Source: JAJRXR01 sp041987545 (lineage in GTDB: Bacteria > Planctomycetota > Phycisphaerae > Phycisphaerales > UBA1924). Taken from it: DNA of 64,000 nt. The stretch's first letter is position 1, and every line of letters starts with the position of its first letter. The notes below the pieces were generated by a model that made no database searches, had not been told where the DNA came from, and saw nothing but the letters and a program-made list of their open reading frames with translations. A program made the position numbers and the translations under genes. Below, piece by piece: positions 44,139-52,845 of the stretch. The stretch is taken from NCBI GenBank assembly GCA_041987545.1, contig JBHIWH010000002.1, forward strand, positions 124,001 through 188,000, given 5' to 3'.

Positions 44139-46333
44139 GCCCCGCGTCCCCCGATCGCCGCCTCGCCGTGGCGGACCCTGATCTCCCCGAGCAGACGTGC
44201 CGCGCACCGGCCCGCGCGGCCGCGGGCGGCCTCGCTCGGGTCCTCGCCAGCGATCCGCGCCACCCGTCGCGCCAGCTCCGCCCACCGCTGGCCGAGCCTC
44301 TCCTGCCCAGCGCCGGACATCGCCCGCTCGGCGAGCCATACGCCCGCGACGCGGTGCTCGGCCCGTGGGTCGGCGAGCATCGACTCGAGCGCGTCGACCG
44401 CCGCCGGCTCGTACACGCGGTCGCGCACCGGCGCGCCCGAGCCGAGCAGCGCCCGCAGCGCGTTGGCCCGCACACGGTGGCGCCCATCGTCCTTGAGCTC
44501 GATGAGCGAGCCGTACAGCTCCGGCGCCGACGTCGCCAGGTCGCCGGCGCCGCGGCTCTGGCGGGCGGCGGACTCGACGGCGTTGGCGCGCACTCGGTCG
44601 TCCCGGTCGTCGAGCGCGGACCGCGTCGCGCTGATCGCGTCCTCGCCCGTCGCCCTCGAGAGCGCCGCGACGGCGGTCGCGCGCACGCGATCGTCCTCTG
44701 TTTCGTCGTTCAGCCGCCCGAGCACCAGATCCAGGAACCGGTCCACGGCGCGCAGGGCCCGGATCTGCTTGAGCGCGTCGATCCGGTCCCCGGCGACCGG
44801 GCTCTTCAGGCGGGCCTCCAGCTGCTCGCCGAAGCCTTCGGGGTCCTCGGCGAGCCAGCGACGGGCGGCGACACGCGACGCCGGCGCCCCCGGGGAGAAC
44901 GGGCTCAGGCGGGCCAGCTCCGCGGACCCGACGGCCCGGACCGACGCGTGCGGGCTCATCGTCAGCAGGGTCGAGATCCGCGCCCGCCCCGCCTCGCGCA
45001 TCCTGGGCGGCCACCGCACGCCGCCGGGGTCGCCGACCACCGACCACCGGTGGGCGGCAAGCTCCGCCACCCGCTCGTCGGCGTCGAAGCACAGGTCGGC
45101 AAGCTCGATCGGGTCCGCCGTCGCCGCGAGCATCACCCGGACCCGCGGGTCGGGATCCGCGAGCAAGGGGGCCCGGGCGAGACGGCGGGCCGGCTCGGCG
45201 GCGCGGACCGCGCCCAGCAACGCGACCACGCCGAGCCGCTCCCGCGCGCTCAGCGACCGCACGTCGGCCTCCAGCGGGATCGGCCCCGTCGGGTCCAGGC
45301 GCTCCAGGGCGCCCGTGGACGTGGTCTCGCGCTTGGTGCGCGCGTCGATGAGGCGGCAGGCGCGCCGGCGCTTCGGGTTGACGATCAGGTGTGATTCTCT
45401 GAGTACGGCCTGGTGCTCGGCGAGGCTCGTCGCGCGAGAAACCCGCTCGGCCGCCGCCGCCGCCAGCCCGGGCGAGGCCAGAAGGCGCCACGCGCGCTCC
45501 CGCAGCACGGCGCCCTCGCGCCGACGCAGGACCGTGCTCGCCGCGGCGTGGCTCGGGTGCGACGACTCGTCCAGGAGCCGGTGCAGTCTGGCCATCGAGG
45601 ACCGGATCTGCTCGGCGTCCTCCTCGCTCGCGCACTCGAGGGGCTGGTCCAGGAGCAGCAGGCCCGCGAGCAGCGGGCCCGAGCAGCGGTGCTCGGCGTA
45701 CGACCACGCGGAGTCCGCCACGGCGCGGATCAGGATCCGCGCGTCGGACTGCCGCGCCAGGCCGGAGCCCCGGCCCAGTCGGGGCCGCGCCGCCAGCGCC
45801 CCGAGCTCCGCGCCAAGCTCGGCGGGGCTCGTGTCCTCCATCGCCTCCAGGACCATGCGGGTGAGAGCCCGCTCGCCGGCCCGCGCGACGGACGGCTCGG
45901 GCGAGGCGATCAACGCCGCGGCCTGCGGCGCGAGTCCCGGGTCAGGCTCGTCCAACAGCAGCTCGCCGAGCGACACGGCTTCCTCGGCGGTCCCCTCGCG
46001 GATGATCGTGTCCGCGACCGGACCCCAGCGACCGGCGCCGACGGCCAGCGCGGCCCGGCGGGTCTCCTCTTCCAGACGTCTCCAGCTCGCGACCACCGTC
46101 CGCAGGGCGTCGTCGGCGACCCGCGACGTCCCGGGCGCGGTCAGGCGACGCACCCACGCGGGCAGGTCCCCGTCGTCGGCGACCGCGAGGTCGAGCAACT
46201 CCACCGCGAGGGCGCCGAGCTCCTCGTCGGGGGCGACCCGGATCGCGCCCGCGAGCGCGACCACCCGCTCGCGGGGGGGCAGGCTCCGGAGCGCGTCGAG
46301 CGCGCTGCTCGTATGTGGAGTCTGTTCACGCAC
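44135..46333 (-). CDS. HEAT-repeat protein, unknown function
   Basis: The 732-residue product has no signal or membrane helix. Its sequence is nearly all Ala/Arg/Leu/Glu-rich helices with HEAT-type repeats, clearest in the C-terminal half (LGRLNDETEDDRVRATAVAAL, ALDDRDDRVRANAVESAARQ, LIELKDDGRHRVRANALRAL). Such solenoids bind proteins or nucleic acids. GTG start at 46331-46333 in a 247-base divergent spacer. It is translationally coupled to a small membrane protein that may tether it to the membrane. Confidence 0.7.
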   Translation of the reverse strand: MREQTPHTSSALDALRSLPPRERVVALAGAIRVAPDEELGALAVELLDLAVADDGDLPAWVRRLTAPGTSRVADDALRTVVASWRRLEEETRRAALAVGAGRWGPVADTIIREGTAEEAVSLGELLLDEPDPGLAPQAAALIASPEPSVARAGERALTRMVLEAMEDTSPAELGAELGALAARPRLGRGSGLARQSDARILIRAVADSAWSYAEHRCSGPLLAGLLLLDQPLECASEEDAEQIRSSMARLHRLLDESSHPSHAAASTVLRRREGAVLRERAWRLLASPGLAAAAAERVSRATSLAEHQAVLRESHLIVNPKRRRACRLIDARTKRETTSTGALERLDPTGPIPLEADVRSLSARERLGVVALLGAVRAAEPARRLARAPLLADPDPRVRVMLAATADPIELADLCFDADERVAELAAHRWSVVGDPGGVRWPPRMREAGRARISTLLTMSPHASVRAVGSAELARLSPFSPGAPASRVAARRWLAEDPEGFGEQLEARLKSPVAGDRIDALKQIRALRAVDRFLDLVLGRLNDETEDDRVRATAVAALSRATGEDAISATRSALDDRDDRVRANAVESAARQSRGAGDLATSAPELYGSLIELKDDGRHRVRANALRALLGSGAPVRDRVYEPAAVDALESMLADPRAEHRVAGVWLAERAMSGAGQERLGQRWAELARRVARIAGEDPSEAARGRAGRCAARLLGEIRVRHGEAAIGGRGA

Positions 46334-46386
46334 TTCGAACGCTCTGCTCCGAAGCGGTGAAAACGGGGACGGGTTTCATGCAACTT

Positions 46387-46425
46387 ATTGTAGATTTCGG
46401 CCGGGGCTTTCGCATATGTTGTGCC
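46387..46425 (-). promoter_or_regulatory. Possible promoter region for the HEAT-repeat operon
   Basis: The minus strand has TACAAT (at 46387-46392) about 54 bases before the GTG, and further upstream CGGCACAACATATGCG (46411-46426), a GG-N10-GC match with GGCAC at -24 but ATGC instead of TTGC at -12. Either could drive the operon; neither is strong. Confidence 0.25.
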
Positions 46426-46522
46426 GTCCGTCCAATAACCCTGCGTACTCGGGGGAAGACAAACCAGGGTTCGGCCGCGAAGAACGCGTGAATTCTCGGG
46501 CGAGGAACAGGGTCCGGCCGAG

Positions 46523-46551
46523 TTGACACGTGCGCTGCCGTCGCATCACAA
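46523..46551 (+). promoter_or_regulatory. Possible sigma-70 promoter for the DUF2617-like gene
   Basis: A perfect -35 element TTGACA (46523-46528) is followed after 17 bases by TCACAA, a poor -10. The gene starts 30 bases further on with AGAGGGGAAG as ribosome binding site. Confidence 0.4.
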
Positions 46552-46580
46552 CCGGCGCTGGGCGCCCAAGAGGGGAAGCA

Positions 46581-47126
46581 ATGACGCACATTCCCGCCAA
46601 CCCGAACGCACTCCAAACTTATCAGGTAGCACTGTACCAAAGGGCGCTGCATCCTGAGTTGTTCACGCTCAAGGACCGGCGCACCCTGAGGCACGCGGAC
46701 TACGAGTTCGAGGCGTGGCTGATGCCCGCCGGGCACGTGCTCCGCTTCGAGCGGGGCGGGGCCTGCGTGTGCGAGTTGGTGACCGAGCAGGAGGACCGGC
46801 TGCCCGAGGCCGAGCGGGTGGAGGCCTTCTTCGCGGCCGGGGAGCACGAGTACGAGAAGTGCTTCAAGGCCCTGGGCATCAACTACATGACCAACGTCCA
46901 GACCGAGCAGCTCTCGGAGAACATCTACCTGGCGACGCTGGACGAGATGCGCCAGCACGCGGTGGAGATGGACGCCCTGGCCTTCGAGTGGGAGGGCGAG
47001 GGGGGGCACAGCCTGTCGATCGTGGACGTGCAGCGGTTCAGCCGCGAGGTCCACGCCCAGTGCTACCACCTGCTGGCGGCCGGGGGCGTGGTCGTCCGGA
47101 CGCAGACGATTTTCGAGCAGGTCTGA
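46581..47126 (+). CDS. DUF2617-like protein
   Basis: The 181-residue soluble protein starts MTHIPANPNALQTYQVALYQ and contains RALHPELFTLKDRRTLRH and YEFEAWLMPAGHVLRFE, which resemble proteins of the DUF2617 family known in planctomycetes and actinobacteria. Function unknown. The ATG at 46581 has a good ribosome binding site. The gene stands alone: a divergent promoter region precedes it and a strong intrinsic terminator follows. This family link is from memory of the pattern and should be checked. Confidence 0.65.
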   Translation: MTHIPANPNALQTYQVALYQRALHPELFTLKDRRTLRHADYEFEAWLMPAGHVLRFERGGACVCELVTEQEDRLPEAERVEAFFAAGEHEYEKCFKALGINYMTNVQTEQLSENIYLATLDEMRQHAVEMDALAFEWEGEGGHSLSIVDVQRFSREVHAQCYHLLAAGGVVVRTQTIFEQV

Positions 47127-47162
47127 TCGGCCCCCGGGGATCCTCGTGATCGAGAGACGAAT

Positions 47163-47192
47163 GCCCAGGGATGGGGATCCCTGGGCTTTTTT
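47163..47192 (+). terminator. Intrinsic terminator after the DUF2617-like gene
   Basis: A perfect 10-base-pair stem (gcccagggat / atccctgggc) with a four-base loop (gggg) at 47163-47186 is followed directly by six T residues. It lies 37 bases after the stop codon. This is the clearest Rho-independent terminator in the window. Confidence 0.92.
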
Positions 47193-47439
47193 CGTGTGCC
47201 CGGATGGTCGATACGGGGTGCGTGGATAGGCTTTTCCCGATGACGCCGACGCTTTGCCAGCTCGGGAGGCTCCAGAGCCGCCGAATTAGCAGGCCCCGCT
47301 GACGGGGCGGGCGTCGTCGCGCCGCCGCCCGCTGTCCGGGGCCCGAGCAGCTTCCTCTCCTCGGCGCGAGCTTCCAGAACCAGACCGATACGATCCTGAC
47401 CCCCCGCGTCCAGAGGCGGGTGGGCGGAGGCGCCCCACC
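47193..47439 (+). other. ileS upstream region
   Basis: This 247-base stretch separates the terminator from ileS and holds no gene. It contains a GCCCCGCTGACGGGGC hairpin at 47293-47308 and a TACGAT (about 47388) that could be a -10 element without a clear -35. No T-box features (specifier loop, AGGGTGG box) are present. The ileS ATG has only a weak G-rich ribosome binding site. Confidence 0.5.
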
Positions 47440-50382
47440 ATGGCCGAGTCCGAGACCCAATCCAGAGCAGAGTCCAAGCCCGACTACCGCAAGACGCTCA
47501 ACCTGCCCAAGACCTCGTTCCCGATGAAGGCCAACCTCATCCAGAACGAGCCGGCGAGCATGAAACGCTGGTCGAAGCTGGGCGGGGAGGGGCTCTACGC
47601 CGCCCTGCGCGCACAGGACAAGCCCAGGGGCACGTTCGCGTTCCACGACGGGCCGCCCTATGCAAACGGGTCGATCCATCTCGGGCACCTGATGAACAAG
47701 TGCCTGAAGGACTTCGTCGTGCGCACGCGGACCATGATGGGCTACGACACGCCGTTCGTGCCCGGATGGGACTGCCACGGCCTGCCCATCGAGCACAAGG
47801 TGATGACCGAGCTGGTCGAGTCGGGCGACATCAAGAAGCTCGAGGGCCTGGACGACGACGCTCGGCGGATGGCGGTCCGCAACGCGTGCAAGAAGTACGC
47901 GGGCAAGTTCGTCAAGCTGCAGACCGGGCAGATGGAGCGGCTGCTGACCTGCGCCGACTACAAGGACCCGTACCTGACGATGAACCGGGCGTACGAGGGC
48001 GCGGTCATCGAGGTGCTCTCCGGGCTGCTGGAGCGGGGGCTGGTCTTCCGCGCGCTCAAGCCCGTGCACTGGTCGGTCGCCAACGAGACGGCCCTGGCCG
48101 AGGCGGAGCTGGAGTACATGGACCGGGAGGACCTGTCCGTGTACGTGGACTTCGAGGCCGCGGACGCGGCGGCGGTCCTGGCCGCCTTCGGGCTCTCCGA
48201 GGACGAGCACCCGGGCCAGACGCCCAGCCTCATGATCTGGACGACGACGCCCTGGACGCTGCCGGCGAACCTCGCGGTCGCCGTCCACGAGCGGTTCGAG
48301 TACGCGCTGGTCCGCGTGGACGGCAACGTCACGGTCATGGCGAAGGACGCCGTCGAGCGGGTGACCGAGGCGGCCAAGAGCGAGGAAGTTCAGATCCTCG
48401 CGACGACGACGGGCGCCAAGCTCGTCGGGCTGACGTACACGCACCCGTTCATCGACGAGGCGCCCAGGCCGGTCGGCGAGCCCGACGCGGATACATCGAA
48501 GTGCTACACCGTCGTCAGCGCTGACTATGTCACGCTTGAGGACGGCACGGGGCTGGTGCACACCGCGCCAGGGCACGGCGCCGAGGACTACCAGACCGGT
48601 CAGCGCGTGGGCCTGCCCATCTACTGCCCGGTGCTGGCCGACGGCACGTACGACGCGTCCGCGCCCGAGTGGCTCGCCGGCCGCTCGATCTGGGACGCGA
48701 ACCCGGAGATCGCCAAGCGGCTCGAGGAGTCCGGGCACCTGTTCTTCGGGCACACCTTCTCGCACAGCTACCCGCACGACTGGCGGAGCAAGACGCCCGT
48801 CATCTTCCGGTGCACGGAGCAGTGGTTCGTGGGCGTGGACACGCCCGCCAGAGGCGGCGCGGTTGACGGCAAGACGCTCCGCGAGCTGGCCCTGGACGTG
48901 GCCGGCGACCCGGAGCGGCTGGCGTTCGTGCCCTCGTGGGGCCGCAACCGGATGCGGGGCATGCTCGAGAGCCGCCCCGACTGGTGCATCAGCCGCCAGC
49001 GGGCCTGGGGCCTGCCGATCCCGAGCTTCACGATGCCGGACGGGAGTTCCTTCATGACGGCGGCGTCGGCCAAGGCCGTCGCGAGGCTCTTCCGCGAGAA
49101 GGGCTCGGACGCGTGGTTCCTGGCCTCGCCCGCCGACCTGCTCGCGCACTACGACGCCGCGGACGACCCGGACGCGCCCGACGGCGTGGACGTGGGGACG
49201 CTCAGGAAGGGCGTTGACATCCTGGACGTCTGGTTCGAGTCGGGCTCGAGCTGGAACGCGGTCATGCGCGAGCGGCTGGGCGACGCGGGCTTCCCGGTCG
49301 AGCTGTACCTTGAGGGATCGGACCAGCACCGCGGGTGGTTCCAGCTCTCGATGCTGCCCGCGCTGGGCGTGATGGGGCGGCCTCCCTATCAGGCGCTGCT
49401 CACCCACGGGTTCTGCAACGACAAGGACGGCAAGAAGCTGTCCAAGAGCGCCGGTCACACGATCGAGAGCCTCTTCGAGCGGTACGGCGCCGACGTGCTC
49501 CGCTGGTGGGTCTGCTCGCTGGCCTACGAGAACGACGTCAAGGTGGACGACGAGTTCTTCAAGCTCGCGGGCGAGAGCTACCGGAAGATCCGCAACACGC
49601 TCCGGTTCATGCTCTCGAACCTGGGCGACTACGAGGGCGGGGCCGACGTCTCCGACGTCCCCCCCACCTCGATCGACGCGTGGGCGCTGGCCGAGTTCGA
49701 CAGGCTGGCAGGCAAGGTCGTCGCGGCGTACGAGCGGTACGACTTCAAGGCCGCCCACAACGCCCTGTACGACTTCTGCAACGAGACGCTCAGCGCGACG
49801 TACCTGGCGGCGGTCAAGGACCGGCTCTATTGCGACAAGCCCGACTCGCCCCGGCGTCGCCGGACGCAGGCGACGCTGTTCGCCCTGACCGACGGCTGCG
49901 TGCGCCTGCTGGCGCCCGTGCTGTGCCACACGGCCGACGAGGCATACCGGGCGCTGCACGGCGTGGACCAGAAGGACGGCGGCACGTGCGTGCACCTGCT
50001 CGAGTTCGCGATGTCGCTCGGCGCCGAGGCCGACGGGGCCTGGGCCGCGGCCCTCAAGGCCCGGCACGCGGGCATGGTCGCGTTCGAGCAGGCCAAGCGG
50101 GCCCCCGACGCGGGCGGCCTGGGCCTGGAGAACCCGCTCGACGCCGGGCTGGTCCTGCCCGACCCCGACGGCGTGCTCGCCCGCTTCGACGCGGGCGACC
50201 TGGCCGACCTGTGCGGCGTGAGCATTGTCGAGCTCGACGCGGCAGCGACCGAGCCACGTGTCCTCGACCTGCGCGACCGGCCCCGTTGCGAGCGGAGCTG
50301 GAAGCGGACGCCGGACGTGCGCGAGCGGTCGGACGGGGGCACGCTGTCGGACCGGGACGCGGAGGCGGTGGGCGTCTCGTAG
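47440..50382 (+). CDS. ileS: Isoleucyl-tRNA synthetase with degenerate C-terminal zinc site
   Basis: IleRS charges tRNA-Ile. The 980-residue protein has the HIGH motif as HLGH at residues 80-83, the editing (CP1) domain with TTTPWTLPANLAV and GTGLVHTAPGHG, the WFESGSSW region and the KMSKS motif as KLSKS at 666-670. At the C-terminus, where many bacterial IleRS have CxxC...CxxC, this protein reads RPRCERSWKRTPDV then TLSDRDAEAV, keeping only Cys950. Zinc binding there is probably lost, as I recall from some alphaproteobacterial enzymes. The rest looks fully functional. Confidence 0.96.
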   Translation: MAESETQSRAESKPDYRKTLNLPKTSFPMKANLIQNEPASMKRWSKLGGEGLYAALRAQDKPRGTFAFHDGPPYANGSIHLGHLMNKCLKDFVVRTRTMMGYDTPFVPGWDCHGLPIEHKVMTELVESGDIKKLEGLDDDARRMAVRNACKKYAGKFVKLQTGQMERLLTCADYKDPYLTMNRAYEGAVIEVLSGLLERGLVFRALKPVHWSVANETALAEAELEYMDREDLSVYVDFEAADAAAVLAAFGLSEDEHPGQTPSLMIWTTTPWTLPANLAVAVHERFEYALVRVDGNVTVMAKDAVERVTEAAKSEEVQILATTTGAKLVGLTYTHPFIDEAPRPVGEPDADTSKCYTVVSADYVTLEDGTGLVHTAPGHGAEDYQTGQRVGLPIYCPVLADGTYDASAPEWLAGRSIWDANPEIAKRLEESGHLFFGHTFSHSYPHDWRSKTPVIFRCTEQWFVGVDTPARGGAVDGKTLRELALDVAGDPERLAFVPSWGRNRMRGMLESRPDWCISRQRAWGLPIPSFTMPDGSSFMTAASAKAVARLFREKGSDAWFLASPADLLAHYDAADDPDAPDGVDVGTLRKGVDILDVWFESGSSWNAVMRERLGDAGFPVELYLEGSDQHRGWFQLSMLPALGVMGRPPYQALLTHGFCNDKDGKKLSKSAGHTIESLFERYGADVLRWWVCSLAYENDVKVDDEFFKLAGESYRKIRNTLRFMLSNLGDYEGGADVSDVPPTSIDAWALAEFDRLAGKVVAAYERYDFKAAHNALYDFCNETLSATYLAAVKDRLYCDKPDSPRRRRTQATLFALTDGCVRLLAPVLCHTADEAYRALHGVDQKDGGTCVHLLEFAMSLGAEADGAWAAALKARHAGMVAFEQAKRAPDAGGLGLENPLDAGLVLPDPDGVLARFDAGDLADLCGVSIVELDAAATEPRVLDLRDRPRCERSWKRTPDVRERSDGGTLSDRDAEAVGVS

Positions 50383-50441
50383 GGCTAGGCCTGAGGTCGG
50401 GGTTGGGGTCCGAGAATCGGCCCGCCCCTCGGCGCGTCACA

Positions 50442-50498
50442 GGCGGTGTTGCCCGCACGCGACGCCGATCCGGGGGGGCGGTGTTGCCCGAACGCGAC
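50442..50498 (+). repeat. 22-base direct repeat upstream of the degenerate two-component genes
   Basis: Two copies of GGCGGTGTTGCCCG(C/A)ACGCGAC lie at 50442-50463 and 50477-50498, 35 bases start to start, with one mismatch. They end 44 bases before the kinase-like ATG. The second copy also holds TTGC with GG ten bases upstream (a sigma-54-like spacing). Candidate operator or promoter. Confidence 0.6.
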
Positions 50499-50542
50499 AC
50501 GCGGGCTGGATCGCCCCCGCCCACGCTCCGATCCAGCGTGCG

Positions 50543-51382
50543 ATGAGCGACCACACCAACGACGGACGTCCGGGCGCCCCCACGGGCAGCGCCCGCAAGC
50601 CGGCCGGCGACCCCGGGGCCTCCCCCGAGGCCGCGGACCATCTCTCCCTGCTCGTCTCCGAGCTGGTCTCGATGCTCGACGGATCCAGGCGCGAGCTGGG
50701 GGCCGCCTCGGACACGCTGGGTGGGCCGGCCGGCGCGGGCGATCCGGAGCAGATCGAGTCCGCGCGGGCGCAGATCCAGGCCGTCCAGGGGACGCTGGAG
50801 CGGATGAGCGGGATCGTCGGCGCCGCGATGAAGTCCCGGACGATCCCGATCGGCTCGCCGCTCTTGGGCGAGGGCATCGCGGTCTCGCTGGGCGAGGCGA
50901 TCGATCACGCGGTGGACGTGGCGGCGCAGCACGCGGCGACGCACGGGGTGCACATCCACGTGGACATCGAGCCCGAGGCCGGCCGAACCAGCGCCGGTCC
51001 GCTGTACTCGGTCATCCTCAACGCGATCGTCAACGGCATCGAGTCCATCGCCCGGTGCGGCGACGCGGGCGAGCCTGACTCGGGCGGGCGGGTCGAGGTG
51101 AACGCGGGCGTCGTCGAGGACATGGGCATGCGCTGGGTGCAGGTGGACGTGATCGACGACGGTCACGGCCTGCCCGCGGGCGCCGACCGGGAGTGGCCCT
51201 TCCGGCACGGGTTCTCGATCAAGGCCGAGGGCGGCGGCGTCGGGCTCTCCGTCGCCCGCCAGCTCGTGCACGAGGCGGGCGGGTCGGTCGAGCTGATGGA
51301 CCGCGACGGGACCAACGAGGGGCCCCGGCCCGGGGCGCACCTGCGCATCCGGTGCCCGTTCCGGGCCCAGGAAGCGGCCTGA
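50543..51382 (+). CDS. Histidine-kinase-like ATPase lacking the phospho-acceptor His
   Basis: The 279-residue soluble protein has a C-terminal HATPase domain with N-box (VILNAIVNGIESI), G1 (VIDDGHGLP) and G2 (GGGVGLSVARQLV), so ATP binding should be intact. Its helical dimerisation region reads LLVSELVSMLDGSRREL (residues 36-52): in related kinases this place reads HEL..LLDGS, so Ser39 seems to replace the phospho-acceptor His. His33 nearby lacks the usual acidic neighbour. The response-regulator gene begins 11 bases downstream. It may regulate its partner by binding rather than by phosphate transfer. Confidence 0.72.
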   Translation: MSDHTNDGRPGAPTGSARKPAGDPGASPEAADHLSLLVSELVSMLDGSRRELGAASDTLGGPAGAGDPEQIESARAQIQAVQGTLERMSGIVGAAMKSRTIPIGSPLLGEGIAVSLGEAIDHAVDVAAQHAATHGVHIHVDIEPEAGRTSAGPLYSVILNAIVNGIESIARCGDAGEPDSGGRVEVNAGVVEDMGMRWVQVDVIDDGHGLPAGADREWPFRHGFSIKAEGGGVGLSVARQLVHEAGGSVELMDRDGTNEGPRPGAHLRIRCPFRAQEAA

Positions 51383-51393
51383 GAGGAGGCGGC

Positions 51394-52839
51394 GTGCCCG
51401 ACACGGGGCGCATCCTGATCGCCGACGCGGACCCGATCTTCTCGGGATCACTGTCGGAGATCCTGCGCGCCCGCGGGCACGAGGTCGAGATCGCCGCCAC
51501 CGGCGAGCGGGCGCTCGAGCTGATCGAGCGGTCCTCGGCCGACGGCGAGCCCATCGACGTGTGCGTCTGCGAGCTGGCCCTGCCCGGCGTGGACGGGCTG
51601 GAGCTCGTCCGCAGCGTCGGCAGCCGGGCGATTCCGACCGCGATGGTCGTGCTCACGTCGTACGGGACGATCGAGTCGGCGGCCGGCGCCCTCCGCGCCG
51701 GGGCGGCCGACTTCCTGACCAAGCCGCTGATCGAGGCCGAGCTGGAGGGGGCGCTCAAGCGCGCCTGGCGCGCCCGGAGCCGGCTGATCGAGACCAGCGC
51801 GTCGCGGCCGGCGCCGCGCACGCCCGGCGTCGCCCCCGTCGGGCTCGTGGGAGCCGACCCGCGCATGCGCCGCGTCATGGAGATGGTGGACGCCGTCGCC
51901 CCGAGCAAGACGACCGTCCTCATGACGGGCGAGAGCGGCACGGGCAAGAGCCTGATCGCCAGCGCCATCCACAAGAAGTCCCCCCGGCGCGACGGGCCGT
52001 ACGTCGAGATCTCCTGCGGCTCGATCCCCGAGACGCTCCTGGAGAGCGAGCTGTTCGGGCACGTCAAGGGCGCGTTCACCGGCGCGCACGCCGACAAGCC
52101 CGGGCGGTTCAAGGCGGCCCACGGCGGGACGATCTTCCTCGACGAGATCAACTCCGCGAGCCCCATGATGCAGCTCAAGCTGCTCCGCGTCCTCCAGGAG
52201 CGGAAGTTCGAGCCCGTCGGCTCGTCGCGCCCGGTGGACGCAGACGTCCGCGTGGTGCTCGCGACGAACCAGCCGCTCGAGGACCTGGTCGAGGCGGGCA
52301 CGTTCCGCCAAGACCTGTACTACCGGATCAACGTGATCGAGATCGAGCTGCCACCTCTGCGCGAGCGGGCGGGCGACGTGCCGGCGCTGGCCGAGCGGTT
52401 CCTGGGCGAGCAGGCCGGCGAGCTGGGCCGGTCGCTCGTGGGATTCTCGGCGGGCGCGCTCGAGGCTCTCACGCGGTACCCGTTCCCCGGCAACGTGCGG
52501 GAACTGCGGAACATCGTCGAGCGGGCGGCGGTCCTGGCCAAGGGCCAGGTGATCGAGCGGGAGGACCTGCCCGGGCACGTGCTCGAGCCGAACGCCTCTG
52601 CGATCGACCGCGTGGGATACGCGCCCGAGGACGAGGGCGTGGACCCGGGCGAGTGGGCGCCCCAGCCCCTGGCCGACGCGCTGCGCGGGCCGGAACGACG
52701 GATCATCCTCACCGCCCTGGCGGCCAACGAGTGGAACCGGCAGAAGACGGCCGACGACCTGGGCATCAACCGGACGACGCTCTACAAGAAGATGAAGGCC
52801 CTGGGGATCGACGAGGACGAGGCCAGGCGCGCCGGCTGA
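51394..52839 (+). CDS. Sigma-54 activator with receiver domain Asp-to-Glu substitution
   Basis: The 481-residue NtrC-type protein starts at a GTG preceded by GAGAGGAGG. The receiver domain (residues 1-120) keeps the acid pocket DAD (11-13), Thr88 and Lys110, but the phospho-acceptor position is Glu60 (VCVCELALPG). The AAA+ domain has GESGTGKS (179-186) and GAFTGA (226-231), and a Fis-type helix-turn-helix closes the protein (NRQKTADDLGINRTTLYKKM). Glu at this site can mimic phosphorylation, so it may be always active or regulated otherwise. It is paired with the His-less kinase-like gene upstream. Confidence 0.88.
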   Translation: MPDTGRILIADADPIFSGSLSEILRARGHEVEIAATGERALELIERSSADGEPIDVCVCELALPGVDGLELVRSVGSRAIPTAMVVLTSYGTIESAAGALRAGAADFLTKPLIEAELEGALKRAWRARSRLIETSASRPAPRTPGVAPVGLVGADPRMRRVMEMVDAVAPSKTTVLMTGESGTGKSLIASAIHKKSPRRDGPYVEISCGSIPETLLESELFGHVKGAFTGAHADKPGRFKAAHGGTIFLDEINSASPMMQLKLLRVLQERKFEPVGSSRPVDADVRVVLATNQPLEDLVEAGTFRQDLYYRINVIEIELPPLRERAGDVPALAERFLGEQAGELGRSLVGFSAGALEALTRYPFPGNVRELRNIVERAAVLAKGQVIEREDLPGHVLEPNASAIDRVGYAPEDEGVDPGEWAPQPLADALRGPERRIILTALAANEWNRQKTADDLGINRTTLYKKMKALGIDEDEARRAG

Positions 52840-52845
52840 GGCGGC

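Noticed and set aside
47193..47439. T-box riboswitch ahead of ileS
   Set aside because: No T-box sequence, no specifier loop and no terminator directly before ileS; the strong terminator at 47163 belongs to the preceding gene.
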